From contig NZ_CP073754.1 in assembly GCF_018734325.1 (NCBI RefSeq), forward strand, positions 1,364,001-1,428,000: 64,000 bases of DNA, read 5' to 3'. Positions 19,138-28,700 of this stretch are shown here, in pieces. Every line of letters begins with the position of its first letter. Within the stretch, counting starts at the first letter, position 1. A program made the translations under genes and the position numbers. The notes under the pieces are model-generated. The model searched no databases, was not told the origin of the DNA, and saw nothing but the letters and a program-made list of their open reading frames with translations. Source of the DNA: Methylomonas paludis (GTDB lineage Bacteria; Pseudomonadota; Gammaproteobacteria; Methylococcales; Methylomonadaceae).

Positions 19138-20778
19138 TTAATCCGGCTCCTGGCCTGGGGGGGTTAACACGGTATTCACCGGTGGTTTGCTGTCGTCGGG
19201 CAGGGGGTAGTCCTGGGTAAAATGCAGGCCCCGGCTTTCCTTGCGTTGCTGGGCGCAGCGGATGATTAATTCGGCGACGATGACCAGATTGCGCAGTTCC
19301 AGCAAATCGCTGGTGACGCGGAACTGGCCGTAATATTCGGCAATTTCGGCTTTGAGCATGATTACCCGGTTCATGGCGCGTTCCAGGCGTTTATTGGTGC
19401 GGACGATGCCGACATAATCCCACATGGAGCGGCGCAACTCGTCCCAGTTATGGGCGATCAGCACTTCCTCGTCGGAGTCGCTGACCTGGGATTCGTCCCA
19501 GTCCGGCAAACGTACCGGTGCCGGCATGTCGGCAAAGCGGCGGCGGATATCCAGATTGGCTTGCTCGGCAAACACCAGACATTCCAGCAAGGAATTGCTG
19601 GCCATGCGGTTGGCGCCGTGCAGTCCGGTGCAGGCCACTTCACCGACCGCGTATAAACCGGGGATATCGGTGCGGGCATTGGCATCGGTCAGTACCCCGC
19701 CGCAGGTGTAATGGGCTGCCGGTACCACCGGGATGGGTTGCTGGGCTATGTCGATATCCAGCTCCAGGCATTGCATATAGATGGTCGGAAAATGTTTTTT
19801 AATAAAATCGCGGGGCTGATGACTGATGTCCAGATAGACGCAGTCGATGCCGTGCTTTTTGATTTCGCTGTCGATGGCGCGGGCCACAATATCGCGCGGG
19901 GCCAGTTCCATGCGTTGATCGTAGCGGCGCATAAAGCGCTCGCCGTTGGGCAAAATCAAATGGCCGCCTTCACCTCGTACCGCCTCGCTGATTAAAAACG
20001 AGTGGGCGCTGGGGTGATATAGACAGGTGGGATGAAACTGCATAAACTCCATATTGGCCACCCGGCAGCCGGCCCGCCAGGCCAGGGCAATGCCGTCACC
20101 GGAAGAGGTGTGCGGATTGGTGGAATACAGATAAACTTTGTTCGCGCCGCCGGTGGCCAGCACCACGATGCGGGCGGCGATGGACTCGATGCGACCGCTG
20201 CGGCTGTCCAGCACATAAGCGCCGCGGATGGCGGCCTGGCTTTCGCCCAGCTTGGCGGCGGTGATTAATTCCACCACATTGTGATATTCCAGCAGGGTAA
20301 TATTGGGATGGATTTTAGCCCGTTCTATCAGCGATAAAGACACCGCTTTGCCGGTGGCGTCGTCGGTATGTACAATACGCCGATGGGAATGGCCGCCCTC
20401 GCGGTTGAGGTGTAATTGTTTTTCGCCGCTGGCCGACAGGCGCTCGGTAAAATGGACGCCTTGATGGCGCAGCCATTCGATATTTTCCCGGCCATGCACC
20501 ACGGTCAGCCGCACAATTTCCGGATCGCATAAGCCGGCCCCGGCCACCAAGGTATCTTCGATATGCGAGGCAATTGAGTCGTGTTTGTCGTCAAACACGG
20601 CAGAAATACCGCCTTGTGCATAAAAAGTGCTACACTCGGTGAGGGCGAACTTGGACAGGACGGCTACTTTATAGGTATCTGCCAGCCTGAGCGCCAGACT
20701 TAATCCGGCACCACCGCTACCGGCAATCAGAATATCGAAATACTGTTGATCCACTGCAGAAGAATAGGCTTTGCTCAA
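19138..20778 (-). CDS. nadB: L-aspartate oxidase NadB
   Basis: This FAD enzyme oxidises aspartate to iminoaspartate, the first step of de novo NAD synthesis (546 residues, normal length). The FAD-binding [15 protein letters not shown] is at the N terminus. Active-site segments are [18 protein letters not shown] and [22 protein letters not shown]. The gene is divergent from rpoE, a layout conserved in many gammaproteobacteria. Confidence 0.97.
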   Translation of the reverse strand: MSKAYSSAVDQQYFDILIAGSGGAGLSLALRLADTYKVAVLSKFALTECSTFYAQGGISAVFDDKHDSIASHIEDTLVAGAGLCDPEIVRLTVVHGRENIEWLRHQGVHFTERLSASGEKQLHLNREGGHSHRRIVHTDDATGKAVSLSLIERAKIHPNITLLEYHNVVELITAAKLGESQAAIRGAYVLDSRSGRIESIAARIVVLATGGANKVYLYSTNPHTSSGDGIALAWRAGCRVANMEFMQFHPTCLYHPSAHSFLISEAVRGEGGHLILPNGERFMRRYDQRMELAPRDIVARAIDSEIKKHGIDCVYLDISHQPRDFIKKHFPTIYMQCLELDIDIAQQPIPVVPAAHYTCGGVLTDANARTDIPGLYAVGEVACTGLHGANRMASNSLLECLVFAEQANLDIRRRFADMPAPVRLPDWDESQVSDSDEEVLIAHNWDELRRSMWDYVGIVRTNKRLERAMNRVIMLKAEIAEYYGQFRVTSDLLELRNLVIVAELIIRCAQQRKESRGLHFTQDYPLPDDSKPPVNTVLTPPGQEPD

Positions 20779-20861
20779 GGTTAGGCACTGATTTGAATGG
20801 TTGAAACAGGTCGTGGATAATAACTTGTTTTGCGGCGATGTGAATTTTTTTTGTCATAACC

Positions 20862-20889
20862 GAACTTATGCTGTTTAATTCTGTCTAGA
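20862..20889 (+). promoter_or_regulatory. Probable sigma-E promoter of rpoE
   Basis: GAACTT at 20862-20867, a 16-base spacer, then TCTAGA at 20884-20889. This matches the sigma-E consensus (GAACTT, 16-17 bases, TCTRA type), about 20 bases before the rpoE start codon. It implies autoregulation of the sigma-E operon. Confidence 0.7.
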
Positions 20890-20909
20890 CTACTAAATAA
20901 AAACACGCA

Positions 20910-21500
20910 GTGAACGAACAGACAAACCATAGCGAAGAATTGGATCAGGAGTTGGTACGCCGCGTACAGCGTGGTGACAAAACTGCTTTTGATCAACTGG
21001 TCATCAAGTATCAGCATAGGATAGTGCATCTGGTAAACCGTTATGTCAAAGATCCTACCGAAGCCGAAGATGTGGCTCAGGATACTTTTATCAAAGCATA
21101 TCGGGCGCTGGCCGACTTTCGGGGGGAGAGCGCGTTTTACACTTGGCTGTACCGGATTGCCATCAATACGGCCAAAAACTACCTGTTGTCGCGTTCCCGC
21201 CGGCAATTTGATTACGAAATCGATGTTCAGGATGCCGAGCAGGTGGAAAACGCGCCTCAGCTTAAAGATCTGGACTCGCCTGATAATCTGCTGATGAATC
21301 AGGAAATACTGGAGGTCATTAATCTGGCCATAGAAAAACTGCCCGAAGAAATGCGTATTGCTATCACGCTGCGCGAATTTGAAGGCATGAGTTATGAGGA
21401 AATTGCCGAAGCAATGGATTGTCCTATCGGCACAGTGCGTTCCCGCATTTTTCGGGCTCGGGAAGCCATAGACGAAAAACTACAGCCATTGCTCAACTAA
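20910..21500 (+). CDS. rpoE: RNA polymerase sigma-E factor RpoE (AlgU)
   Basis: This is an ECF sigma factor of 196 residues for envelope stress. Region 2 is QDTFIKAYRALADFRGESAFYTWLYRIAINTAKNYL; region 4 is the helix-turn-helix MSYEEIAEAMDCPIGTVRSRIFRAREAI. It starts at a GTG. The anti-sigma factor RseA and its regulator RseB follow. It is divergent from nadB and has its own sigma-E-type promoter. Confidence 0.97.
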   Translation: MNEQTNHSEELDQELVRRVQRGDKTAFDQLVIKYQHRIVHLVNRYVKDPTEAEDVAQDTFIKAYRALADFRGESAFYTWLYRIAINTAKNYLLSRSRRQFDYEIDVQDAEQVENAPQLKDLDSPDNLLMNQEILEVINLAIEKLPEEMRIAITLREFEGMSYEEIAEAMDCPIGTVRSRIFRAREAIDEKLQPLLN

Positions 21501-21512
21501 TTAGGTGTTTTG

Positions 21513-22031
21513 ATGCAAGAAATCAACCAAAAAATATCGCTGCTGATCGACGACGAACTGGATAGCCGTCAGGCCCAGCGCCTGTTGCAGGAAATTCAGC
21601 ACGATCCTGAACTGCAAGCTACGCTGCAACGCTATCAACTGCTGGGGCAGGCGCTTAAGTACAAACAGTGTCAGGTGCTGGATAAACAGTTCGCGGCCAA
21701 GATTCATCAACAAATCAGCCAGGAACCCAGCTATCTGCTGCCCAGCGCCAAACCTGCCAGTGTGGCTAAGCCTTACCGCTTCCCTGTGCAAAAAGCCGGT
21801 CTGGCTTTGGCGGCCTCTATTTTGCTGGCCATTATGTGGTTGACCAGCAATCAGGCTTATCAGCAGGCTCCCTTACCTTCATTGGTGTTTATGGCTCCGC
21901 AGCAGGACGTGCCGGCCGGTATGAGTCCACGTCTCAACGAATATCTGCAAGCCCACGATAATACCTTGTACAGCAGCCAGGCCGGCCGGGTGCAACCTTA
22001 TGCACGCGTGGTCGGCTTTCACCAGGAATAA
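21513..22031 (+). CDS. rseA: Anti-sigma-E factor RseA (MucA-like)
   Basis: A single-pass inner-membrane anti-sigma factor of 172 residues. The cytoplasmic RseA_N domain begins QEINQKISLLIDDELDSRQA. One helix near residues 95-110 (AGLALAASILLAIMWL) is followed by a periplasmic tail that RseB should cover. ATG 21513 is chosen, with AGG seven to ten bases upstream, over a TTG one codon earlier. It lies 12 bases after rpoE. Confidence 0.92.
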   Translation: MQEINQKISLLIDDELDSRQAQRLLQEIQHDPELQATLQRYQLLGQALKYKQCQVLDKQFAAKIHQQISQEPSYLLPSAKPASVAKPYRFPVQKAGLALAASILLAIMWLTSNQAYQQAPLPSLVFMAPQQDVPAGMSPRLNEYLQAHDNTLYSSQAGRVQPYARVVGFHQE

Positions 22032-22033
22032 CC

Positions 22034-22978
22034 GTGTTTCTACGCAGCTTAGCTTTGGCCTTGATTACCTGCTCGGCGCTGGCTGAAGATCAACAGCCCA
22101 GTGCTGCAGCCTGGTTGAATAATATGATACATGCCATGAAGACCCTTAATTATCAGGGCACTGTGGTGTTTGTGAAAAACGGCCAGCTGGATACCATGGT
22201 GTACCGGCACAGTATCGTCAACGGGGTGGAACAGGAGCGGCTGAGTTCGCTGAATTCGCCGTTGCGTGAGGTAACCCGCAAATCCAGCGAAGTCAGTTGT
22301 TTTTTTAAGGAAACCAGTCAAAAAATCATTAATCACCATCCCATAGACAGTTCATTCATCATCAATTTGCCCAGCGACAGTGCCGATCTGGATAAGCTTT
22401 ATACGCTGAGTAATGTGGGTCAGGAATCGATTGCCATGCTGCCGGCTCAGATTGTGGAAATCAAGCCTGTGGATCAATTGCGTTATGCCCGGAAAATCTG
22501 GATAGAAACTCAGCATTACCTGCCGTTAAAAACTGAAGTTTATAATCCTGACGGGGAAATTCTGGAACAGGTGGTGTTTACTGATCTGAAATTCAGCAAC
22601 GGCACCGAAGTTGATGCGGCTGAAAGTCAGGATAACGCTAATGTGCATATCAAGCATATTCATGCCAGTCAGGCCGAACCGCTGGAAAATGCGCCGTTCA
22701 TTTTGAAAAACTGGCCGGCTGGTTTTAAGACGGTGTTTTTTATTCGCAACTCTTTGCAAGCTTCGCAAAAAGCGGTGGATCATTTGCTGATCAGTGATGG
22801 ATTTTCTACCGTATCGGTTTATCTGGAACCTAAAACCGAGCAGGGTGTGCAGGGTTTGCACAGTTTGGGTATGGTGAATTCTTATAGCAAGGTGATAGCC
22901 GATTCGCAAATCACGGTGCTGGGTGAAGTGCCGGCGCAAACCGTGGAAACCATTGCTCAGGGTATTGTGTTGCGGTAG
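22034..22978 (+). CDS. rseB: Sigma-E regulatory protein RseB (MucB)
   Basis: A periplasmic protein of 314 residues that binds the RseA tail and protects it from DegS. It has a signal peptide (LRSLALALITCSALA), the lipoprotein-sensor-like domain (LNYQGTVVFVKNGQLDTMVYRH) and the C-terminal MucB/RseB domain (FKTVFFIRN, VSVYLE). It starts at GTG two bases after the rseA stop. The last two thirds of the gene and its downstream REP are duplicated nearly identically at 31.5 kb. Confidence 0.94.
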   Translation: MFLRSLALALITCSALAEDQQPSAAAWLNNMIHAMKTLNYQGTVVFVKNGQLDTMVYRHSIVNGVEQERLSSLNSPLREVTRKSSEVSCFFKETSQKIINHHPIDSSFIINLPSDSADLDKLYTLSNVGQESIAMLPAQIVEIKPVDQLRYARKIWIETQHYLPLKTEVYNPDGEILEQVVFTDLKFSNGTEVDAAESQDNANVHIKHIHASQAEPLENAPFILKNWPAGFKTVFFIRNSLQASQKAVDHLLISDGFSTVSVYLEPKTEQGVQGLHSLGMVNSYSKVIADSQITVLGEVPAQTVETIAQGIVLR

Positions 22979-23026
22979 TAGATGGATTTTGCTGGCCTTG
23001 GTTTGATTAAGGCTGTGCGGTGAAAT

Positions 23027-23056
23027 CCTCGTTCCACTGCGTTGCATCGAGGCTAC
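23027..23056 (-). repeat. REP element (CTCGAT stem class) downstream of rseB
   Basis: Read on the minus strand it is GTAGCCTCGATG, a loop with CAACGCAGTGG, and AACGAGG. It marks the right boundary of the segment duplicated at 31.5 kb. One base is missing in the second arm compared with the other copies. Confidence 0.75.
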
Positions 23057-23080
23057 GGGTGGCGTTAGGCAGGCTGTGAT

Positions 23081-23111
23081 GATGCGCTACACGGCGTTTA
23101 GCACATCCTAC
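23081..23111 (-). repeat. Degenerate REP element (GATGYGC stem class)
   Basis: Minus-strand reading starts GTAGGATGTGCTAAACGCCG and ends AGCGCATC. It is a diverged copy of the class found in the tolB-pal gap and lies between rseB and the cupin gene. Confidence 0.6.
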
Positions 23112-23218
23112 TACCGGGAATCTAGGCCAAGCATACGGCGCATACGCTACGCTATGATGCCCCTGCAATCGGCTGGGTTGATGGGGCTTATGGCCTTTGA
23201 ATAGTTACTAATAATGTT

Positions 23219-24424
23219 ATGGCAGCAAAACTCTGTTCATTCGCGAGTTTAATTGATCCGATTCAACTGGATGAGTTTTTCTCCCTCTTTTGGGAGAAAA
23301 AACCGCTGCATATCAAGCGCTCCGATGAATTGTTCTATAACGAGTTAATCAGCTTAAATAATGTGCAGTCGGCCTTGTCGTATGGTGGTCTGCGTTATCC
23401 TGCCATACAATTATCCAAAAATGGCGGTTTTTTACATCCTGATGTTTTTTGTACGGATATTCGCTCAGGCGACATAGTCTTTAATGGTGTACCGGACCTG
23501 AATAAACTTCAAGCTGAATATAAATCCGGAGCAACGCTTTCACTACCGGGTTTTAATCGGGCTTGGCAGCCATTAATGGCCTTGGCGGCAACGGTCGAAG
23601 AGTATTTAAGTCATGCGGTGCATACTAATATCTACATCACTCCCGGAAATGCATTGGGATTTACCCCGCACTACGATGCGCATGAGGTTTTTATTCTGCA
23701 GATTTCCGGTGCCAAACACTGGAAGATCTATGATCCACCCCTAAATTTACCACATCACAGTCAGGCTTTTAAACCTGATATGCTGACTTCCTCGCTGCCA
23801 ATTATGGAGCTTGATTTGGCACCCGGTGATCTATTGTACTTACCCAGGGGCTTTGTTCATGTGGCAAATACTTTAGATGATGCTTCCATGCATGTCACGC
23901 TGGGCGTAACAGTCTATACCTATGTAGAGCTAATCAGCGCATGGGGGCAGTCGAGTAAAAATGAATTGGCTATTCGCAAAGCCTTACCTCCCGGTTTTGC
24001 CAATCATCCTGAATTGCAAGCAGATATTGAGGCGGAGTTTTCCCGGTTGTTAGCAGAGTTCAAGCAAAAGCTGGAGGCAAAACAGCTGGTCGATGGTTTT
24101 TTTCAGCGCGTCAGAGCGGGTTATCCAGGGCGAAGTAAAGTTCGGCCGGAGCTGGAGTTGAATGTTTCGGTGATAAACCCGGCTACTCAATTAAAAACAT
24201 TAGCTGCCGGTCTTTATACGATCGCGGAAGAAAATGAAAATATTGTCTTAAAATTTGCTGACAAGACGATGGTTATGTCTAAGCGCGCACGTCCTTTACT
24301 TGATGAGATGGCTAAGCGAATATCATTTCAACCAGTGGAATTAGTTTGTGATTTAAGGGAGGATACAAAATTGACCCTGATACGGCATCTGTATCAGGAG
24401 GGGTTTTTATGGTTGTGTCAATGA
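23219..24424 (+). CDS. JmjC/cupin-4 oxygenase (YcfD/RoxA-like)
   Basis: A Fe(II)/2-oxoglutarate-dependent oxygenase of 401 residues. The cupin core has the iron triad candidates His151 and Asp153 (FTPHYDAHEVF) and His214 (LPRGFVHVANT). A C-terminal winged-helix-like part follows. The best-known bacterial relatives hydroxylate ribosomal protein arginines, but this sequence is divergent, so the substrate is open. It is a monocistronic-looking gene after rseB. Confidence 0.82.
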   Translation: MAAKLCSFASLIDPIQLDEFFSLFWEKKPLHIKRSDELFYNELISLNNVQSALSYGGLRYPAIQLSKNGGFLHPDVFCTDIRSGDIVFNGVPDLNKLQAEYKSGATLSLPGFNRAWQPLMALAATVEEYLSHAVHTNIYITPGNALGFTPHYDAHEVFILQISGAKHWKIYDPPLNLPHHSQAFKPDMLTSSLPIMELDLAPGDLLYLPRGFVHVANTLDDASMHVTLGVTVYTYVELISAWGQSSKNELAIRKALPPGFANHPELQADIEAEFSRLLAEFKQKLEAKQLVDGFFQRVRAGYPGRSKVRPELELNVSVINPATQLKTLAAGLYTIAEENENIVLKFADKTMVMSKRARPLLDEMAKRISFQPVELVCDLREDTKLTLIRHLYQEGFLWLCQ

Positions 24425-24546
24425 AGTTGCCCGGTGGGTTGTGATGGGTCAATACTTTTTGGGACGCGCCATTAAGTTGTTTTTCTTGTTTTTTGCTGAA
24501 GGCAAAAAACAAGACCTGAGCCCTGTTTTTGCTATTTTTTTAAGAT

Positions 24547-24819
24547 TTAATTGTGGTCGCCTTGAAATAAGTCTTGGGCGTTGGTGGTTGATTGTTGAAC
24601 ATTATCTTGCTCAAGCCGTGATTTTTTGAGTAAAGCATTTTCGGCTGCCTTGGCCTGGTTTTCTGTATTTACCCCTGATTGAATGATTTGATCCGGTTTT
24701 TGAGCGGCCTGTTCGACTGATGTTATGGCATTAGTCAGCTCGGAATCGTCTGCAAAAGCATTATGGACTGGACTGCAAGCCATTAACATGACGCTGAGTA
24801 AAATGTGTTTTTGTGGCAT
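24547..24819 (-). CDS. Small exported protein of unknown function
   Basis: A 90-residue protein with a signal peptide. The MLMACSPVHNAFADD region allows either lipoprotein processing at the Cys (LMAC, an imperfect lipobox) or signal peptidase I cleavage after AFA. The mature part is Asn/Gln/Ala-rich and hydrophilic. I recognise no family. AGGA lies about ten bases before the ATG. Confidence 0.5.
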   Translation of the reverse strand: MPQKHILLSVMLMACSPVHNAFADDSELTNAITSVEQAAQKPDQIIQSGVNTENQAKAAENALLKKSRLEQDNVQQSTTNAQDLFQGDHN

Positions 24820-25067
24820 AAAAATGTGTCCTTATTGAAGATAATGAAAGTTAAATATCGGGTAATTATTCAGCTTAATGTTGCATGACCCTTTTTTAAA
24901 CAAGTAGTTGGCCGCCAATGATGCGCCACTGAGTTAACTGCCTATGTTTTAAATGGATAAATGCACGCCGAATTGCTGCTTTTTATTTTAAGCTATATCC
25001 CCTTGTATTGGAAAATATTGCCGTGTTGTTTTTATTATGTCATCCATAGTTTGATTCGGGTGGCGGA

Positions 25068-26177
25068 TCAGCTCAATATGGTTCTTTCCAGTAGCCAATA
25101 AGTGCCCATCAGGCACACCGATAGCGAACAGCCTTTGAGCAGTTTGTCGGCAATCAGCAAATTATTGTTTATCCACCAGATAATGGGTAAAACCAGCGCC
25201 GCCACGGCGATCTGGCCGGTTTCTATACCCAGATTGAAAGACAGCAAGGGCAGCAGGATGCCGGTTTCACCGGAGGATATGCCCATTTCCCGCAGCACGC
25301 CGGCAAACCCGAAACCGTGGATTAAGCCAAACCCAAAAGTCAGCCACTGGCGGCCCCTGGGATGGTCGCCCCGAATCACATTTTCCATGGCTACATAAAT
25401 AATGGTTACAGCTATCACCGGCTCCACAAAACTACTGGGTAGTTCAATAATGTTGAGCCCGGCACAGGCCAGGGTGATGGAATGGGCGATGGTGAAAAAA
25501 GTGATAATTTTCAGCGCCGGCCCAAAACTGTGGGTAACCGCCAGCAGCGCAAATAAAAACAGTAGATGATCATAACCGGTGAGAATATGTTCGATACCTA
25601 GCTTAAAAAAGTCGGCAAAAGCGCCCAGCCAAGTCGGTGCTCCAGCCGACGGCTGGTTGCTGCCGGCCAGGGTCAGATTGAGTTGATCGTCGGTTTTGCC
25701 CAGCATTTTTTCCGCCAGGGTAACGCCGTTTGCAGTCCGCACTGTCAGATATTGTTGATGGCCGCTCGGCAGTTGCGCCAGAAAAGCGGATTGCACCAGT
25801 AACTGCTGTTGTGGAACTTCCGGATAAACCAGCGTCACCAAGGCGTTGTTCTGATCATCAAAACTCATTTGGCCCGGTTGAGCAGGCTGGTAATCTTTAC
25901 CGTCTATATTAATACGTAACTGACTTGCCAGTAAACGGGCGATAGCCGGTTTGGCAGCCTCGCGCTCGGCGTCGGTGACTTCGGCATCCAGATCGCTGTC
26001 CATAGGCGTAAAAGCCTCAATGTCCTGTAAGGCAAACGTGATTTTAACAACCACATCAGTTGTCTGAATTGATATGTCCAGGGAACTGAGGCCTGGCGGG
26101 TGGGCGGAAACACTGGCTGATTGCAATATCATCAGTACCGTAAACACCGATTTGGCTTGTAGAAAGTACATAGGCAT
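25068..26177 (-). CDS. HupE/UreJ_2-type membrane protein with periplasmic N-terminal domain
   Basis: A 369-residue exported and membrane protein. A signal peptide (MILQSASVSAHPPG) leads into a periplasmic beta-rich domain of about 160 residues, then about six membrane helices with the HupE/UreJ signatures GIEHILTGYDHLLFLFALL and GFGLIHGFGFAGVL. HupE/UreJ proteins are Ni2+ (or Co2+/Cu) permeases or metallochaperone-like proteins. It lies directly downstream of the TonB-dependent receptor (three bases apart), so they probably form one metal-uptake operon. The metal is not determined by sequence. Confidence 0.85.
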   Translation of the reverse strand: MPMYFLQAKSVFTVLMILQSASVSAHPPGLSSLDISIQTTDVVVKITFALQDIEAFTPMDSDLDAEVTDAEREAAKPAIARLLASQLRINIDGKDYQPAQPGQMSFDDQNNALVTLVYPEVPQQQLLVQSAFLAQLPSGHQQYLTVRTANGVTLAEKMLGKTDDQLNLTLAGSNQPSAGAPTWLGAFADFFKLGIEHILTGYDHLLFLFALLAVTHSFGPALKIITFFTIAHSITLACAGLNIIELPSSFVEPVIAVTIIYVAMENVIRGDHPRGRQWLTFGFGLIHGFGFAGVLREMGISSGETGILLPLLSFNLGIETGQIAVAALVLPIIWWINNNLLIADKLLKGCSLSVCLMGTYWLLERTILS

Positions 26178-26180
26178 CGT

Positions 26181-28691
26181 TTAGAAATAAATGGTAAAAC
26201 CAGCTCTGGCCATGCGCGGTTCAACTGGATGCCTGACGATGCCAAAGTTGCCGGTTTGCGCCCCGGCACCAGGCGTTGAGGCATAATTATAGGCATAAGC
26301 GATGTCACTGGTGGTTTCGCCAAGCAAATTAAAGATATTGAAATCCAGTTTATAATTCTTCTGCTTGTAGCCTAAGCTCAGATTGAGAATATCGACATTC
26401 GGCGCCCAGAAGGTACCGTTGGAATCCAGTGGCGAATCGCCAAAATGCCGCAAACGTAAGGAACCGAATACGCCATTAGGCGCGACTACTTGAACGCCGG
26501 TGGCAATGACAGTACCCACCAGATTAGGGATATAGTTGCCGGTACAGGCTGCAGTGGCACTGGAGGTTGGGCAGCTTGGGCCGCCGCTCGAATAATCGGT
26601 TTTCGGCGTATTCACAAAATAACCATCGCTTTTGGCGTAGTCAAAATCCAGCGTTACCATGTCATTTACTTTGTAATAATTAGTAAATTCCAAGCCATAG
26701 CGATTAGACATACCGTTTACATTAGTTGTACCATCATCACCGGCAAATACAAGCTCCTGACTGGATTGCAGAAACCATAAGGCCAAAGTGGAGTTCAATC
26801 CCGGTATAATATTACTTCGCGCCCCAATCTCACCGCCGCGGGCCCAGGCCATGGGGGTGATCATGCCGCTGCTACCTGCTGCGCTGCCGTCAGGTGTTAT
26901 TTGAAGTGTAGTACCACGTGCGTCGTTGGAATGATAACCGGAACCGGCGTTCAAGAAATATTCGGTGTTGTACCAGGGGCCAATGATGGCGCTAAATTTG
27001 GGGCTAACCATTTCCTTGGAGCGATAACCGGAATTGGCGGCATTGATGGCCGCAGCCAGGGAAGGATCGGCGGCCTGCAGCTGACCTGCGGCTAAAGAGG
27101 GAGAATAGGCCGTGACACTCGTGGCATCAGCTCCCGTTATCGCCGCACTGCCTGTGGTAAAGGGGTTGGCCAGCGCGTCGACCTGCATGTTGATGAAATC
27201 GGCCCGCAGAGCTTGAATGGTGCGGAATTTCTCGTGCCAGTGGATCTGGTTTTTGAAGTACATGCCGCCGGTACTTTCCGAGACATTGTCTTCACTGATG
27301 GTATTCAAATACTGACGGTTGACGGTGTTATACAAACCCAGGCCCATGATTTCGTCGTGCCGAAAGCTCATGCCGTAGGTGTTATCCATATCCAGGCCAA
27401 ACAGCTTGTCATAATGGGTGAACTCTTCATTACCACCCACCTGCACCCGGTGTTCGCGTTGGTTCATCTGGTCGCCCCAAGGGCCGCTGGTGTAGCCGCT
27501 AAAGTTCGAATATAAGTTTAAGTCGTAATAAACCGCATAAACATTGGCATCGTTTTTCCAGTCATTACCTTTATTCCAAACATTACTCGATAAACTGTAA
27601 CGATTGGTATTACCGCCATCCGAAGGGCTCAAAGAGCCATAAAGCCCCAACTGTCCGCTATCTATGGCGCTTTGCGCTATCTGGTTGGTCGCTGTCCAGG
27701 TGTTTTCATAAGCTTTGGCGTTGACCGCCACCCCCCAGTTGTCGTGATCCTGAGTATAACGCAGCACACCGTTGTATTTATGGCCGTTTTCCGGCACAGC
27801 CCAGGCACCGTTATAGGTCTGGAATTCGGCGGCGTAGAGTAAATTGCCGTCTTCGCCCAGTTTGCTGGAATTGGCCGCCACGGTTCGGTAAAAATCGAAC
27901 TCGCCGCCGGTAAACTTCAAAAAGCCTTTTGGCAAGGTTTTCATGGTAGTCATTTTGTTAAAGCCCGCCGCAGAAAAGTCACCGATCTCTGCATAATATG
28001 GGCCTTTACCGTATTCTATTCTATCCACCAGTTCTGGAATCATGCTGTTCAGATCCATATAACCCTGACCGTGGGCATGGGTAGGCATATTCATCGGAAC
28101 CCCGTCCACCACCGTGGTAAAGTCGGTGCCGTGATCCAGATTATAACCGCGCAAAAAATATTGGTTGGCTTTGCCGGAGCCGCTGTGCTGAGTGGCGATC
28201 ATGCCGGGAATCAGCTCCACCAGTTCGCCGGGGCGGGATGAAGAGCGGAATTCTATTTGCTCCTGGCTGATGACACCTTGTGAAGCAGAGCCGGTTAAAC
28301 CCAGCAGATCTCTGGATCGGCCTGCCGTTACACTAATTTCTCCCAATTCTTCAACCTTTAAAGTTTTAATTGCATTTGGCTTTTTATTGCTCTGCTCAGC
28401 CTGTTTAGCCGCTTTTTTGGGTGTTGTCTGGGCAGGCTCCGCCTTCGGTGACTCGACCTGAAGTACCCGTGAATCACGGTCGGGCGTTGTTTCTGGTTGC
28501 GACTGTTTTGAGTTTTTAACTGATTTTTGCTTTTTGGCTTTTTTAAGCACTTTTGCCTGATCGGGAGATAATGCCAGCTCAGCTTGGGCAAGGTTAGGCG
28601 CTGCCTGAAGCTCGACAGAACTTATCCCGAAAATAATGCCGAATCCGATAATTATTTTTTTCTTTTTGAAAATATCTTCATATGTGCTCAC
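26181..28691 (-). CDS. TonB-dependent outer-membrane receptor
   Basis: A TonB-dependent receptor of 836 residues. After the signal peptide there is an unusual Lys/Gln/Pro-rich segment (about residues 45-110), then a TonB-box-like EISVTAGRSRD, the plug domain (GELVELIPGMIATQHSGSG, FLRGYNLDHGTDFTTVVDG) and the beta-barrel ending in FTIYF. Genes for HupE/UreJ proteins lie on both sides, which suggests metal or metal-chelate import. The Lys/Pro-rich linker probably spans the periplasm before the plug. Confidence 0.9.
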   Translation of the reverse strand: MSTYEDIFKKKKIIIGFGIIFGISSVELQAAPNLAQAELALSPDQAKVLKKAKKQKSVKNSKQSQPETTPDRDSRVLQVESPKAEPAQTTPKKAAKQAEQSNKKPNAIKTLKVEELGEISVTAGRSRDLLGLTGSASQGVISQEQIEFRSSSRPGELVELIPGMIATQHSGSGKANQYFLRGYNLDHGTDFTTVVDGVPMNMPTHAHGQGYMDLNSMIPELVDRIEYGKGPYYAEIGDFSAAGFNKMTTMKTLPKGFLKFTGGEFDFYRTVAANSSKLGEDGNLLYAAEFQTYNGAWAVPENGHKYNGVLRYTQDHDNWGVAVNAKAYENTWTATNQIAQSAIDSGQLGLYGSLSPSDGGNTNRYSLSSNVWNKGNDWKNDANVYAVYYDLNLYSNFSGYTSGPWGDQMNQREHRVQVGGNEEFTHYDKLFGLDMDNTYGMSFRHDEIMGLGLYNTVNRQYLNTISEDNVSESTGGMYFKNQIHWHEKFRTIQALRADFINMQVDALANPFTTGSAAITGADATSVTAYSPSLAAGQLQAADPSLAAAINAANSGYRSKEMVSPKFSAIIGPWYNTEYFLNAGSGYHSNDARGTTLQITPDGSAAGSSGMITPMAWARGGEIGARSNIIPGLNSTLALWFLQSSQELVFAGDDGTTNVNGMSNRYGLEFTNYYKVNDMVTLDFDYAKSDGYFVNTPKTDYSSGGPSCPTSSATAACTGNYIPNLVGTVIATGVQVVAPNGVFGSLRLRHFGDSPLDSNGTFWAPNVDILNLSLGYKQKNYKLDFNIFNLLGETTSDIAYAYNYASTPGAGAQTGNFGIVRHPVEPRMARAGFTIYF

Positions 28692-28700
28692 TGCTTGCTC

